From: Isoetes taiwanensis
Lineage: Eukaryota; Streptophyta; Lycopodiopsida; Isoetales; Isoetaceae
DNA length: 64,000 bases
Assembly: GCA_021234155.1 (NCBI GenBank)
Contig: JAJEKV010000018.1
Coordinates: forward strand, 17,753,352-17,817,351
Reading direction: 5' to 3'
Translations under genes and position numbers: made by a program
Notes under the pieces: model-generated
Databases searched by the model: none
Told to the model about the DNA's origin: nothing
What the model saw: only the letters and a program-made list of their open reading frames with translations
Shown here: positions 36,768 to 45,525 of the stretch, in pieces
Layout of the letters: every line of letters starts with the position of its first letter
How positions within the stretch are numbered: position 1 is the stretch's first letter

Positions 36768-37301
36768 TTACATCGGACGCAGAGACCATGGCGGTCTTGC
36801 TGTCACTACAGTTACATCATCTTGGTAGGTGGTCCACCTTAGGGGATTAACTTGCGGCGCTTCTTCACGCCGACTGTAAGCCTTGGGGGCAACCTGAAGA
36901 GTGTGGAATGCCTCACGTGGAGGTGCCTCTGGAGCTACTGGCCGACCTGTCCACCCGACTTCTCCACTCGCCTCCCGCAGCTTTTCATCGAATATGCTCC
37001 TTCCCCAACCTCCGTGGATGTTATGCAATGCTTGCAAGATGATTTGAGCTTCCTGGACTGTCTCAAATTTCTTCGCGTGTTCTTTATCCCCAGGGTGTGC
37101 ATATGCGAATTCACGAGCAACCTTATCCCAAAGGTAGGGCAAGAGTGTAGCGTGAGCGGGATCTGTGCCAGAACGGTATTTCTTCCGCCTTGAGCGGGAT
37201 CTCGTGCCGCTGGGCGGTCTCGTGGATGCCCTGGCGGGATGCGTGGCCGGTGTCGGATCGTGCTCGAACCACACGGAGGAAGGAGAGTCTATGATTAACA
37301 A
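36768..37301 (-). CDS. Uncharacterised 177-aa ORF
   Basis: A single uninterrupted frame of 177 codons on the minus strand stands out by its higher G+C than the flanks. The N-terminal third is basic and Pro/Arg-rich (RSRSRRKKYRSGTDP). The middle is helix-prone (LLPYLWDKVAREFAYAHPGD, then VQEAQIILQALHNIHGGWGR). The end is Pro/Arg-rich (PVAPEAPPREAFHTLQVAP). I do not recognise it. The start is uncertain. It lies between 72-bp direct repeats and next to the palindromic satellite, so it may be a passenger of a mobile element. A second minus-strand frame follows at 36761-36519, which could be its 3' UTR. Confidence 0.35.
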   Translation of the reverse strand: MLIIDSPSSVWFEHDPTPATHPARASTRPPSGTRSRSRRKKYRSGTDPAHATLLPYLWDKVAREFAYAHPGDKEHAKKFETVQEAQIILQALHNIHGGWGRSIFDEKLREASGEVGWTGRPVAPEAPPREAFHTLQVAPKAYSRREEAPQVNPLRWTTYQDDVTVVTARPPWSLRPM

Positions 37302-37404
37302 TTACGGTGCCATTAGTCAAAACGAAGAAAAGAATGTTGAAATCAAATTACAATGGAGAACATTCATTCCATACAACTGCATCCAATGACGTGGGAAGTA
37401 GTGT

Positions 37405-37690
37405 CTTTTCGACTTCATGAAGTCGAGAAAGGCCCGGAAAAGTCAAAGTACAACCATTCTCATTAGAATATAGTTGCATCCAATCACACACGGAAGCATA
37501 CAAATGGTTTCGTCAACGAGACAAGCAGTGCCTTTCTCGACTCGCGAGTCGAGAAAGGCCCAGGAAACCCAATGTACAACCATTATCATAATAGATTGTG
37601 GCTGCATCCAGTCACACAAACAAACATACAAATGGTTTCATCAACAGGACAAGCATGCCTTTCTCGACTCGCGAGTCGAGAAAGCCAGCG
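37405..37690. repeat. Satellite of 127-bp units, each with a long palindrome
   Basis: Three palindrome centres lie exactly 127 bases apart (37417/18, 37544/45, 37671/72). The middle one is a perfect 30-bp palindrome with arm GCCTTTCTCGACTCG (37530-37559). The third is perfect over 26 bp (37659-37684). The first is a variant, CTCGACTTCATGAAGTCGAG-like, perfect over 18 bp (37409-37426). Between them the units share TACAACCATT, TGCATCCA(A/G)TCACAC and CATACAAATGGTTTC. Confidence 0.9.
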
Positions 37691-37778
37691 AAAACTCAAT
37701 ATACAAGTATATTCATTACAAAATGTAGTACATTTGTTCACGTTTGTTCACGTTTATAGTATACTTGTTCATGTTTGT

Positions 37779-37850
37779 CATCAAAATTTATTAATAGAAG
37801 ATTTTTATCGCAAGTGGCGAACATTTCTATACTTTTAAACCTAGTACTCC
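37779..37850 (+). repeat. 72-bp direct repeat, right copy
   Basis: This copy matches 36274-36345 at 68 of 72 positions and ends at the same phrase, CCTAGTACTCC. Confidence 0.8.
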
Positions 37851-39200
37851 TGATTTTGCGGGAGAGTGACCTTGCAGAGCTGCAAGAGTGACGAGCTTCA
37901 TTGGAAGAGCGAGAGCAGCGGCTACCGAAGAGCAGAGCAAAAACGACAGAGCAGCGGCGGACGGCAGAGCTTCATTCGAAGTCCATTTCAAAATCTGCTT
38001 CAGTGGCAGTTTCTTAAGCTTGCAGATCGAATTTCTTAAGACAGATCTCGCTTGCAGATCCGGCAAAGCTCCAATGCATGATAGCGGAACAGGGGCGGAG
38101 CTTCAGGTAGCAAAACAAGGGCAGTTTTTGAGCCCCTATTCTTGATCCCCTGTTCTTGAGATCCTCTGTTTTTAAAGATCCCCATTCCGTCTTGAGCCAT
38201 GTTCTTCAGATCCGGCAGAGCTTTAAGGGCGGCTTAAGGCGACCGTGACTATCCAATATCATCTCATCAAACTTCGGATCAGATCGGAAAGGAAGCTTTA
38301 TCTTGGAGTGGCCCGTGTATTTTTTCTCAGGATCATCTTGAGGCAGCAAGAAGCTTCATCTATTTCTTGCTCAGTCGGAAGCTAAACAACAGATTCGACA
38401 GTGATTGAAGGCCAAAGTCGCAAGAATCCTCAGCCAAAAACACGCTGGAAACAAGCACGGAATTTCAACAAAACACCGGTTTACGTATATAGGAATGTGG
38501 GTTTACCCAACATTCCTGGCATGGAAACATGTCGACGCACGTTAGCGCGGAGGCATGTAGGACACTTGGCATGATACGATAGGCGGATGCGGCTGAATGC
38601 CACATAAGTGGCTTTTACGTTTGGTAGCCGGCCGGATTTTGGGGTTTCCGGCCGGTTATACCTAGCATAAAGGTACTTACTGGAGGGCCTGACACCACAT
38701 CCTGACGTTACGCTTTACGCGCGGGCAAAGCTCCTTGAAAAAATGTATTTGCATTTTTAAAGCAAGAACATCGAGCTCCTGCTATGGCAATTTTTTTGGC
38801 GCTCCCTCTCTTTTGCATGTATTTTTCCTTTGCTTGCCTTGGGTCTTGGGCTTGGTTTGGAGCTCTGCACGTCTTACGTCCCTGTATTATAAAGGAAAAT
38901 ATCCCTGCTGCAAATCCGTTGATGTTTACAGACCTTTGAAGCAGATCCGGCAAAGACATAGTCTGTTAAGCTATGGCGATGGCTTTTCTAGCTGTGACCT
39001 GGTATGAACGATTTGATCCAGGAGTTTTTATGCTTATTTCCCATTGTCCTACTAATGAGTGCGACTGTTTCCTCTCTTTTTTTGAGCTCTTGCTATGGAA
39101 CCAACTGGCGACGGAGCGGCGATTGCCTGCTAATCTTCTTCCAGCTGACATTCCAACCCCTTCAATGAAGCAGCGATGTAGTTCCTCGGCGATCTACTAC
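37851..39200. repeat. Unassigned stretch with two hairpins
   Basis: No gene recognised. AGGAATGTGGG...CCCAACATTCCT (about 38490-38514) and the perfect CCGGCCGGA / TCCGGCCGG pair (38628-38636 and 38647-38655, 10-base loop) are strong inverted repeats. The phrases GCAGATC(C)GGCA(A/G)AGCT recur at about 38055, 38210 and 38942, suggesting internal duplication. Confidence 0.4.
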
Positions 39201-39500
39201 CATTAAGTATATTCTCTCAAACCTTATAGTATTTTACAAACTTTAATATATAGTATACAAAAATTTGTACATGCATACCCCATAAACGAGGATCGCTATG
39301 TACGGTCCAGATCTTGGAATAAAGGGCAAATATGCCCATCCGACAGCTCTCGTTGCCCGGAGTAACCCCCCGTGTGAATATGCACCCAAACCAAAGGGGG
39401 TTTAAGGGGGATTTTAATTTAAATGCATTGAATGCAATGGTTTGTGTTAATAATGTTAATGGTTGTTATATAAAAAAAAAATTTGGGCCCTTCGGGCCCT
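39201..39500 (+). repeat. Dispersed repeat, copy 1, ending in GGGCCC-TTC-GGGCCC hairpin
   Basis: From CCATTAAGTATATTCTCTC through GTACGGTCCAGATCTTGG and CACCCAAACCAAAGGGGG to an A-run and TTTGGGCCCTTCGGGCCC, this segment matches 41318-41638. The terminal hairpin is GGGCCC-TTC-GGGCCC here and GGCCCC-TTC-GGGGCC in copy 2, a compensatory change that keeps the stem. Confidence 0.8.
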
Positions 39501-39779
39501 AACAAAAGGAAAAATAGAGAAACTTTAAGGGCGTGAATATTAATTATTAATTCAAGAGATTGTATAAAACATCAAGGACATTACATTACATTTTCATTTA
39601 ATACAATGCATCTTTAGCTAAAATATTTTGTTGCGATGTGACTATTCATCTGGATATATGACAGTGTTTTATGTTAGAAACATTTGAAATGCACAAATGG
39701 CCATCCAACGAGTCCATAGCAAGAATGATGTGGCCATCCTGCGGGTATATACCATGAGTAAAATAAGAATGAATTCAGT

Positions 39780-40435
39780 TAAAATATTGACTGCTTTCCA
39801 GAAAGGATCTCAGTAAATATCCGGGCACTTCTGATATATATGCCAGGACGCTTTGGCTCTTGACATGCATCTCCTAAGGCTTCACACATAGCATACATAT
39901 GGACGAGGGTGCTCCTCATCACATCATCCAATTGGAGTTTGTTAACAATGCCTTAAGCGTGTATAATCCTTCCATGAAACAACAATTTTTTCATCATGCA
40001 AGACTTGAAGACACCAATGTATGTATATGCATCAGTTCTTCCTATTTCGGTACAAGTCGAGAGCTGTACAACATTTCCCCAGCTTAGCATTTGTTAGAAT
40101 GATTGCAGCCATGTGTATGAAGTTTGTTTCTCTATTGCATCAAATGCCCAATTAGCTTCACATAAACTCTTATGGCAAGAAAAAATCCGTATGAGATGAT
40201 CGCCTAGAACAGAAATTCTATCCAACCTGTGAAGAATAAGAGACCGGAGTCTTCTACCGCATTCTAAAGATTTCCGTTTCTCAGCTTCCTGTAGAAGGAG
40301 TATGCGCTGTTTCTTGTCATAACAATTCCTTGCTGTTGCATAATCTCTGCAGCTTCTAATGCATCATCCAAGAATCCCATCTCACAAAGTTTGTTAAACT
40401 CCTCAAGAAACCTATGTATTCTCATCATATCAGGC
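39780..40435 (-). pseudogene. Pentatricopeptide repeat (PPR) protein remnant
   Basis: PPR proteins bind organellar RNA. Reading leftwards: RFLEEFNKLCEMGFLDDALE and AEIMQQQGIVMT. After a frame change come LLLQEAEKRKSLECGRRLRS then LILHRLDRISVLGDHLIRIF, and ANWAFDAIEKQTSYTW. Then TDAYTYIGVFKSCMMKKLLF, HGRIIHA, a stop, and QLDDVMRSTLVHMYAMCEAL. The order (solo repeat, G++LH linker, L..HL+.+F, A...F, SYTWN, then Y+ +FK+C, H..I+, D..+..LV+MY) is that of PLS-type PPR proteins. Stops and frame changes show decay. No C-terminal E or DYW part was found. Confidence 0.7.
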
Positions 40436-40449
40436 AATGCCATATTTCA

Positions 40450-40560
40450 AAAATGAAAACGCAAGGGACTACAGAAACGGTAGGCTTTTTCCCAGCAGTA
40501 ATTTCAACGTCAGATGCTACAATACGACCATATGGCCCTGAGCCAACTAGATTATTCAAC
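40450..40560 (-). pseudogene. Plastid-type pyruvate dehydrogenase E2 fragment
   Basis: VGSGPYGRIVASDVE followed by ITAGKKPTVSVVP matches the end of the peripheral subunit-binding domain and the following linker of plastidial dihydrolipoamide acetyltransferase. No lipoyl domain or catalytic domain is nearby. A possible acceptor, AATCTAG, precedes it, and its phase would fit the exon ending at 40646. It could therefore form a chimeric third exon ending at the stop near 40425. The fragment is short, so the call rests on one motif. Confidence 0.5.
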
Positions 40561-40645
40561 AAAACATGCCTTGTAAAGCATGAAATGACATAGGCATTAA
40601 GAACAAACGGTGCAGATCGAAACGTCCTAAAAATACAAGGGATAC

Positions 40646-41087
40646 CTGGCTTGATTGAAGCCTTAGGATTATGCATAGCACGTTCAACAAGCTCTGGATC
40701 TAAAGATACTGGACCACTCTCAAGCTTCTTTTTCAAAAATTTAACCAACGCAGAGACCTTATTCGTTGCTAAAGCCCCTCCTGGATGAGCCAACCTTTGC
40801 AAAGGATCATATGCAATTTCAATATTTCAGTAATTTCTAGATGACAAAACATAAGCAGGGAATTAGCATCCGATGACAATTAATTTGGAGTTTTCTATAG
40901 AAAGAACAAAGGGCAGTGTACAGAAAGGAGCCAAAACAATCTACATCATATACCTGGGACAAGAATCAGATGGGTCGGCTGATTTGGGTGGAAGTGCTGC
41001 AAACTTCCTTCCACGCAATGCCCTACGCTCTTCCTCCGTTAGAGTTTCTAGCTGCTGCGAGGCAGCGGCAAGGCTTACAATACTCAT
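40646..41087 (-). CDS. Two exons of a conserved plant protein with LTEEERRALRG motif, incomplete
   Basis: ATG at 41087-41085 opens exon 1 (41087-40954), MSIVSLAAASQQLETL then LTEEERRALRGRKFAALPP, ending at a GTATAT donor. Exon 2 (40794-40646) begins after TGCAAAG and continues in frame LAHPGGALATNKVSALVKFL then KKKLESGPVSLDPELVERAM. I remember similar short plant proteins of unknown role with an ALRGSKFA motif followed by HPGG...TNK, but cannot name one. The frame then needs another exon. The only phase-compatible candidate I see is the E2-like piece at 40.5 kb. It may be a gene fragment rather than a working gene. Confidence 0.45.
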
Positions 41088-41174
41088 TTGGGAATCTGCC
41101 AGCAATCTGCAGATTCAATATTATCTGCTCTGCTCAGGAGTTGCAAGTCGGAAATATTGGCATCTATGAATGGA

Positions 41175-41278
41175 TTAACACAAACCATTGCATTTGACAC
41201 ATTTAAATTAAAATCCCCCTTTTGAACCCCCTTTGGTTTGGGTGCATATTCACACGGGGGGTTACGTAGGGCAGCGAG
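41175..41278 (-). repeat. Inverted partial copy of the 39.2/41.3-kb repeat
   Basis: About 104 bases are the near-exact reverse complement of about 41464-41570 (shared CACCCAAACCAAAGGGGGTT and GATTTTAATTTAAATGTGTC). The two arms, about 185 bases apart, could fold into a long hairpin. It matches copy 2 better than copy 1. Confidence 0.8.
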
Positions 41279-41317
41279 AGCCCCAAAAAATTTACAATAC
41301 ATGTACAAAATTAACAC

Positions 41318-41638
41318 CATTAAGTACATATTCTCAAACCTTATAGTATTTTGCAAACCTTAATATACAGTATACAAAAACTTGTATATGCATACCCCAC
41401 AAACGAGGATCACTATGTACGGTCCAGATCTTGGGATAAAGGGCAAATATGCCCATCCGACAGCTCTCGTTGCCCGAAGTAACCCCCCGTGTGAATATGC
41501 ACCCAAACCAAAGGGGGTTCAAAAGGGGGATTTTAATTTAAATGTGTCAAATGCAATGGTTTGTGTTAATAATATTAATGGTAGTTGTGTGTTAATGGTT
41601 TGTGTTAACTAAAAAAAAATTTTGGCCCCTTCGGGGCC
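41318..41638 (+). repeat. Dispersed repeat, copy 2, ending in GGCCCC-TTC-GGGGCC hairpin
   Basis: See copy 1 at 39201-39500. The two direct copies bracket the PPR, E2 and LTEEER pieces. The hairpin variant keeps base pairing. Confidence 0.8.
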
Positions 41639-42063
41639 TTAAGGATGTTGTAAGGGGTATACATGTAGACATTACCTAATACTCTAATGATGGACAGAAG
41701 GGCACTAAGAAATCCATAAATGCATGTAACAATTTTAGAAACACTTTTGCATGTAATATTGTGCAAAGTTGCTTGTTAATGCAACTACAAGGCATTCTCA
41801 CATGTTTTGAAAAACATAAGATGCACCACTTCCCATTGTACATCCACTTTTGAACAATAGACAAATAGATTAATACAAAATGTCAACGGATCAGAAACAA
41901 CAAAAGAGACTGAGCATATACTAGGAATTACCAATCTTTCTTGTACCAGTTCCATTTTCAGTCTTCTTTGTAACCATTGCACAAGTTTTGTAAAAGTTTG
42001 GACTTAGCTATCCCCAGAACTCTATGCTCCAACTCTATGCTCCATCAGGCTGTCCAAGCCATA

Positions 42064-43033
42064 TCAAGAATGCAACCAGACACGATCCCTCAGTCGCTGA
42101 TCTCCCGCGCCATAGAATTCATCCACTTTTTCACCATTCTGGTAGAAGCTGAATGTTGGAGTGTAGCGTATGTCCTTTGTTTCTTCTGGACATTCATCGA
42201 TGTCAGCATTAATGAATGAAGTTGATGGATGGTCATTGCTAAGATTGCAAAATGTCGGAAGCAGTTGTTTGCAGATATAACACCTATTCGTTCAAGCATG
42301 CATAAGCCAACATCAAAAGCAAAACCTCTAATCACAAAATTGAAAAGAAAGGTCATACCAACATGCTCCATAGCTCACTACGGCCTGCACAAGTTTCATG
42401 CTGTCAGAAATTATTCCAACAACACAGAATTATAACAAACAATGCCTTCCTTTACCCAACTTTAAGGAGCAATATTTTCAATTTCACATCACCTTTACTC
42501 GCAACCAAACAACAGTAAAATAATTTGTCAAAAATGAAGATATGTGAGATTTTTACTCTGTATTAGAGGCAGATATCATCATTAAGCAATAAAATAATGC
42601 CTAAGCCGAAGGTGCAAATTCCACCTACTCATGGAAACGAAATTCAAGCGCTTCTAGTTCTATATATATGGGAACAAATGATGCACTGGAGCATACTAAA
42701 GATGCTAGAAGTCATCAAATTGTATATTCAGAGACATATGTATGTTGCATTAATCTTGGGGTCGAAGCTATTCCCTTCCATCCTGAGGTATTAATTTGTT
42801 GTATACCAGATGTATCCAAAAGACTTTAAGAAGTTGAGCTTTCTCATTTTTCCGTAATTTTTTACTAGAAAAGGCTGTTGTGCACTTACCGGTTGCTGGA
42901 TAAGGCTGCTAAGCTCAGAGTCATTGTGAGCACTAACAAGATTTCCATTTAAGTTAATGGGCAGTGGCACTCCTGTGCCCTCTAATCCTCCTCTCCGGCT
43001 CTTATTCTTGCTAGGACGAGCATCTTCTGCCAT
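42064..43033 (-). CDS. Thioredoxin-like protein (thioredoxin-like 3-3 type), complete, three exons
   Basis: Exons 43033-42890, 42384-42359 (only 26 bp) and 42283-42064 join in frame to 129 aa with GT/AG introns. The middle reads SLIQQPAVVSYGACWCYIC, then KQLLPTFCNLSNDHP, INADIDECPEETKD, IRYTPTFSFYQNGEKVDEFY and GAGDQRLRDRVWLHS before TGA. This is a short thioredoxin fold: beta strand before the active site, redox CxxC (C-Y-I-C), NADIDE strand, cis-Pro in TPTF, and the GA..QRL...LH end typical of the plant thioredoxin-like 3-3 group, as I recall it at about 126 residues. The usual active site in that group is WCGVC-like, so WCYIC is a variant. The ATG at 43033 begins MAEDARPSKNKSRRG. No transit peptide is evident, so it is probably cytosolic or nuclear. 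The intact frames suggest a live gene. Confidence 0.85.
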
Positions 43034-44038
43034 CTGCAATCCACCAGAAACTCAATTATCCCTCAGAAAGCTAACTTTAGTTTGCAAGCAGCAGGGAGGA
43101 TGATGAGGAATCGAATGCTGGGTCGGAAGAAAATGGGCGTTCCTGTGGTCTGCTTGGAGAGTTTAGGCCTGGGATTATCAGCAAATGAGGGATAGCAAGA
43201 AAGTGAGAGCAATTTTGGGTGCAGTTGTTGGGTCTTCTGCTGCAAGCGGATCTAAGTGTTCTAGCAGGGAGACAGAATCCAAAAGCCAGGGCAATATAGC
43301 TATGTCTAGACTTTGCAGTGAACCCATCTAATGAAAGGCTTGAAACTCACCACAGAAATCATAGAATTAAAAAAAGGGGCCCTGTGGGTCTTGGCTAGAA
43401 TGATACTTGCCAACGTAGTCTTGCCGATAGATTTGTCGTGTGCCAATAAGAACTTAAAACCATCGTGTTACCTTCCACTGCAAATGCTGCATATACTTCA
43501 GAGGGGGATTGATTCATGATATCCCCGGTTCTGTTGCCATCGTCAATCAAACAAAACCCCGGTTCTTTGATCTGGGTTCTGTTGTACCAGGGTCATTTGA
43601 GCATATTTCTGTTCTTTCTTGCGAGAAAGAATCAAAGAAAAAGAATATGTATGCATGGGAAGAAAGATTGTGGATCGCCATACGTGAAACAATTTACACC
43701 CAAACCCGCATTCAAAACCAGGCAAACAATCTGCGAGGGTAGATTGTAATGTGGCACCCGAGATTACGCGACGTTGGTTGGTGCAAGCCGATACCTACAA
43801 ATAATCAAACAAAACTAGTATTAATCGTCTTTCGCCCCCTGCAAATTTCTAGAAATCTCACGGGGGTAAATAGAGAATGTTGCACCGCTTTCGATATGGC
43901 CTTAGGAAAATATACAACCCATTCTCCTATGCGCGGAAGAGGACTAAAGGTCCAAGGCGATGCATGCCGGACTGAGAATCAAGAGAGAGTTCTCAAGCGG
44001 TGACTCCAAGTAAGTAGCTGCCATCATCGATTCCACAA
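43034..44038. other. Upstream flank of the thioredoxin gene
   Basis: No gene supported. On the minus strand near 43361-43456 a short frame reads KSIGKTTLASIILAKT, which resembles a P-loop, but it stands alone. Confidence 0.3.
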
Positions 44039-44615
44039 ACCCTAATCGTGCCCTAATTAATTTGTCTCGAATCTCATGAGAAAAGGGTTTTATTATAAGC
44101 CCTTGGATTTTTGAATTAAAAGAGGGCTTTCTTTGTAAGCCCCCTCGATCTTAACCATTGAGGAGGATGAAACAAAAATTGCACAAATTGCATGCAAAAA
44201 CTTGGTGCACTCTAGATGTCTTGATTAGTATGCCCTCGTGCAATCGCCCATGAAATCATATGAAAACCATGTCAAAAAGCATATAAAATCACAAAAAAAA
44301 CCCCCTGTTATAATGCTACATATTCGAATTCAACATCAAACAAACCCTAACCGTGCCCTAATTCTGGCTGTCTCCAATTTCATGAGAAAAGGATCTTTTT
44401 TACTTAAAAGAGGGCTTTTTTTTAAGCCCTCTGATCTTAACCATTGAGGAGGATGAAACAAAAATTGCAGAAATTGCATGCAAAAACTTGGTGCACTCTA
44501 GATGTACTGATTAGTATGCCTCGTGCAATACGCCCATGAAATCATATGAAAACCATGCCAAAAAACGTATAAAATCACAAAAAAAAACCCCCTGTTATAA
44601 TGCTAGATATTCATT
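44039..44615 (+). repeat. 286-bp tandem duplication
   Basis: AAACCCTAA..CGTGCCCTAATT, TTAACCATTGAGGAGGATGA, AACTTGGTGCACTCTAGATG and ATGAAATCATATGAAAACCA each occur twice at a spacing of 286 (for example TTAACC at 44151 and 44437). Non-coding. Confidence 0.9.
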
Positions 44616-45350
44616 CGGCATCTTGGCGATCCACTGGGTATTCAATCAACATCCCCAAGGTTTTTCTTTTATAGCCGTTTACACTCGAAATATGTTTTCT
44701 AGATGGCTTCCATATAGATTCATCTGGTTTGGCATGCAGGAGTTCACAGTAATTGACTACTACTGCAGGATCACACCTGGGATTGTGGCTCAATGTACAT
44801 GCTGACTAAGGCAGATATGTTCCTCCATCTATTTACAAACCATTTTGAAACTATTTTTTCCATCTTCATAACTCTGATTCTTATGGAGACATCCTTGGGA
44901 GCTTGGATGGAAGCACTGGATATAAGCATTCGTTTTGTTGATGTTTCCTGGCAGATACATCATTATTCTGGCAGATGCATCATTATTCTTATCACTTGAA
45001 GTATTCCTGCATTTTTCCTTGTTATGCAGTAGATCAGTAGATGACATCTGGAAGTAATTCTGAAATTGTGATATGGCTCTAAACATTGTTTCTCGATCAC
45101 CACAACTAATCAAATGTAGAAAGATGTAAGTTGCAATCATTTTTCTCTGCTCCAAGATAGTATTCTTTCTAATACTGGAAACGTTTGCAAGACTATGAGT
45201 TTTATTTAATTTGGAAAGATCTTGCGGACTATGAGTTTCATTTAATTAATGTTATTTTATGGTACAACAAGCGAGGTTCAAATCCTCCGAGCTCCTTTGC
45301 AGATATAGTGAATTAACAGTAAAAAGTACTACTATACATAAGAAACCATA
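44616..45350 (-). other. Spacer with one exon-like frame
   Basis: On the minus strand at about 45155-45030 the frame MEQRKMIATYIFLHLISCGD then RETMFRAISQFQNYFQMSST is open and protein-like, but I recognise no family and no companion exon. The rest appears non-coding. Confidence 0.2.
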
Positions 45351-45525
45351 CACGGTCCTTAACAGTTTTAGTCTTCTATACTTGAAATGCTTCAAACAAC
45401 AGACCATTACTTGTATGCATAAGAAACCATTACTTGTATGTATAAGAAACCATCCACGGTCCTTAATAGTCTTATTCTTAAAAACTTGAAATGCTTCAAA
45501 CAACATACCATTACTAGTTTATAAA
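45340..45525 (+). repeat. 104-bp tandem duplication
   Basis: AAGAAACCATACACGGTCCT and AAGAAACCATCCACGGTCCT open two units (CACGGTCC at 45351 and 45455). Each continues to ACTTGAAATGCTTCAAACAA. Confidence 0.8.

Noticed and set aside
43361-43460. P-loop-like KSIGKTTLA on the minus strand
   Set aside because: A single short match with no NB-ARC or other NTPase motif in any frame around it.
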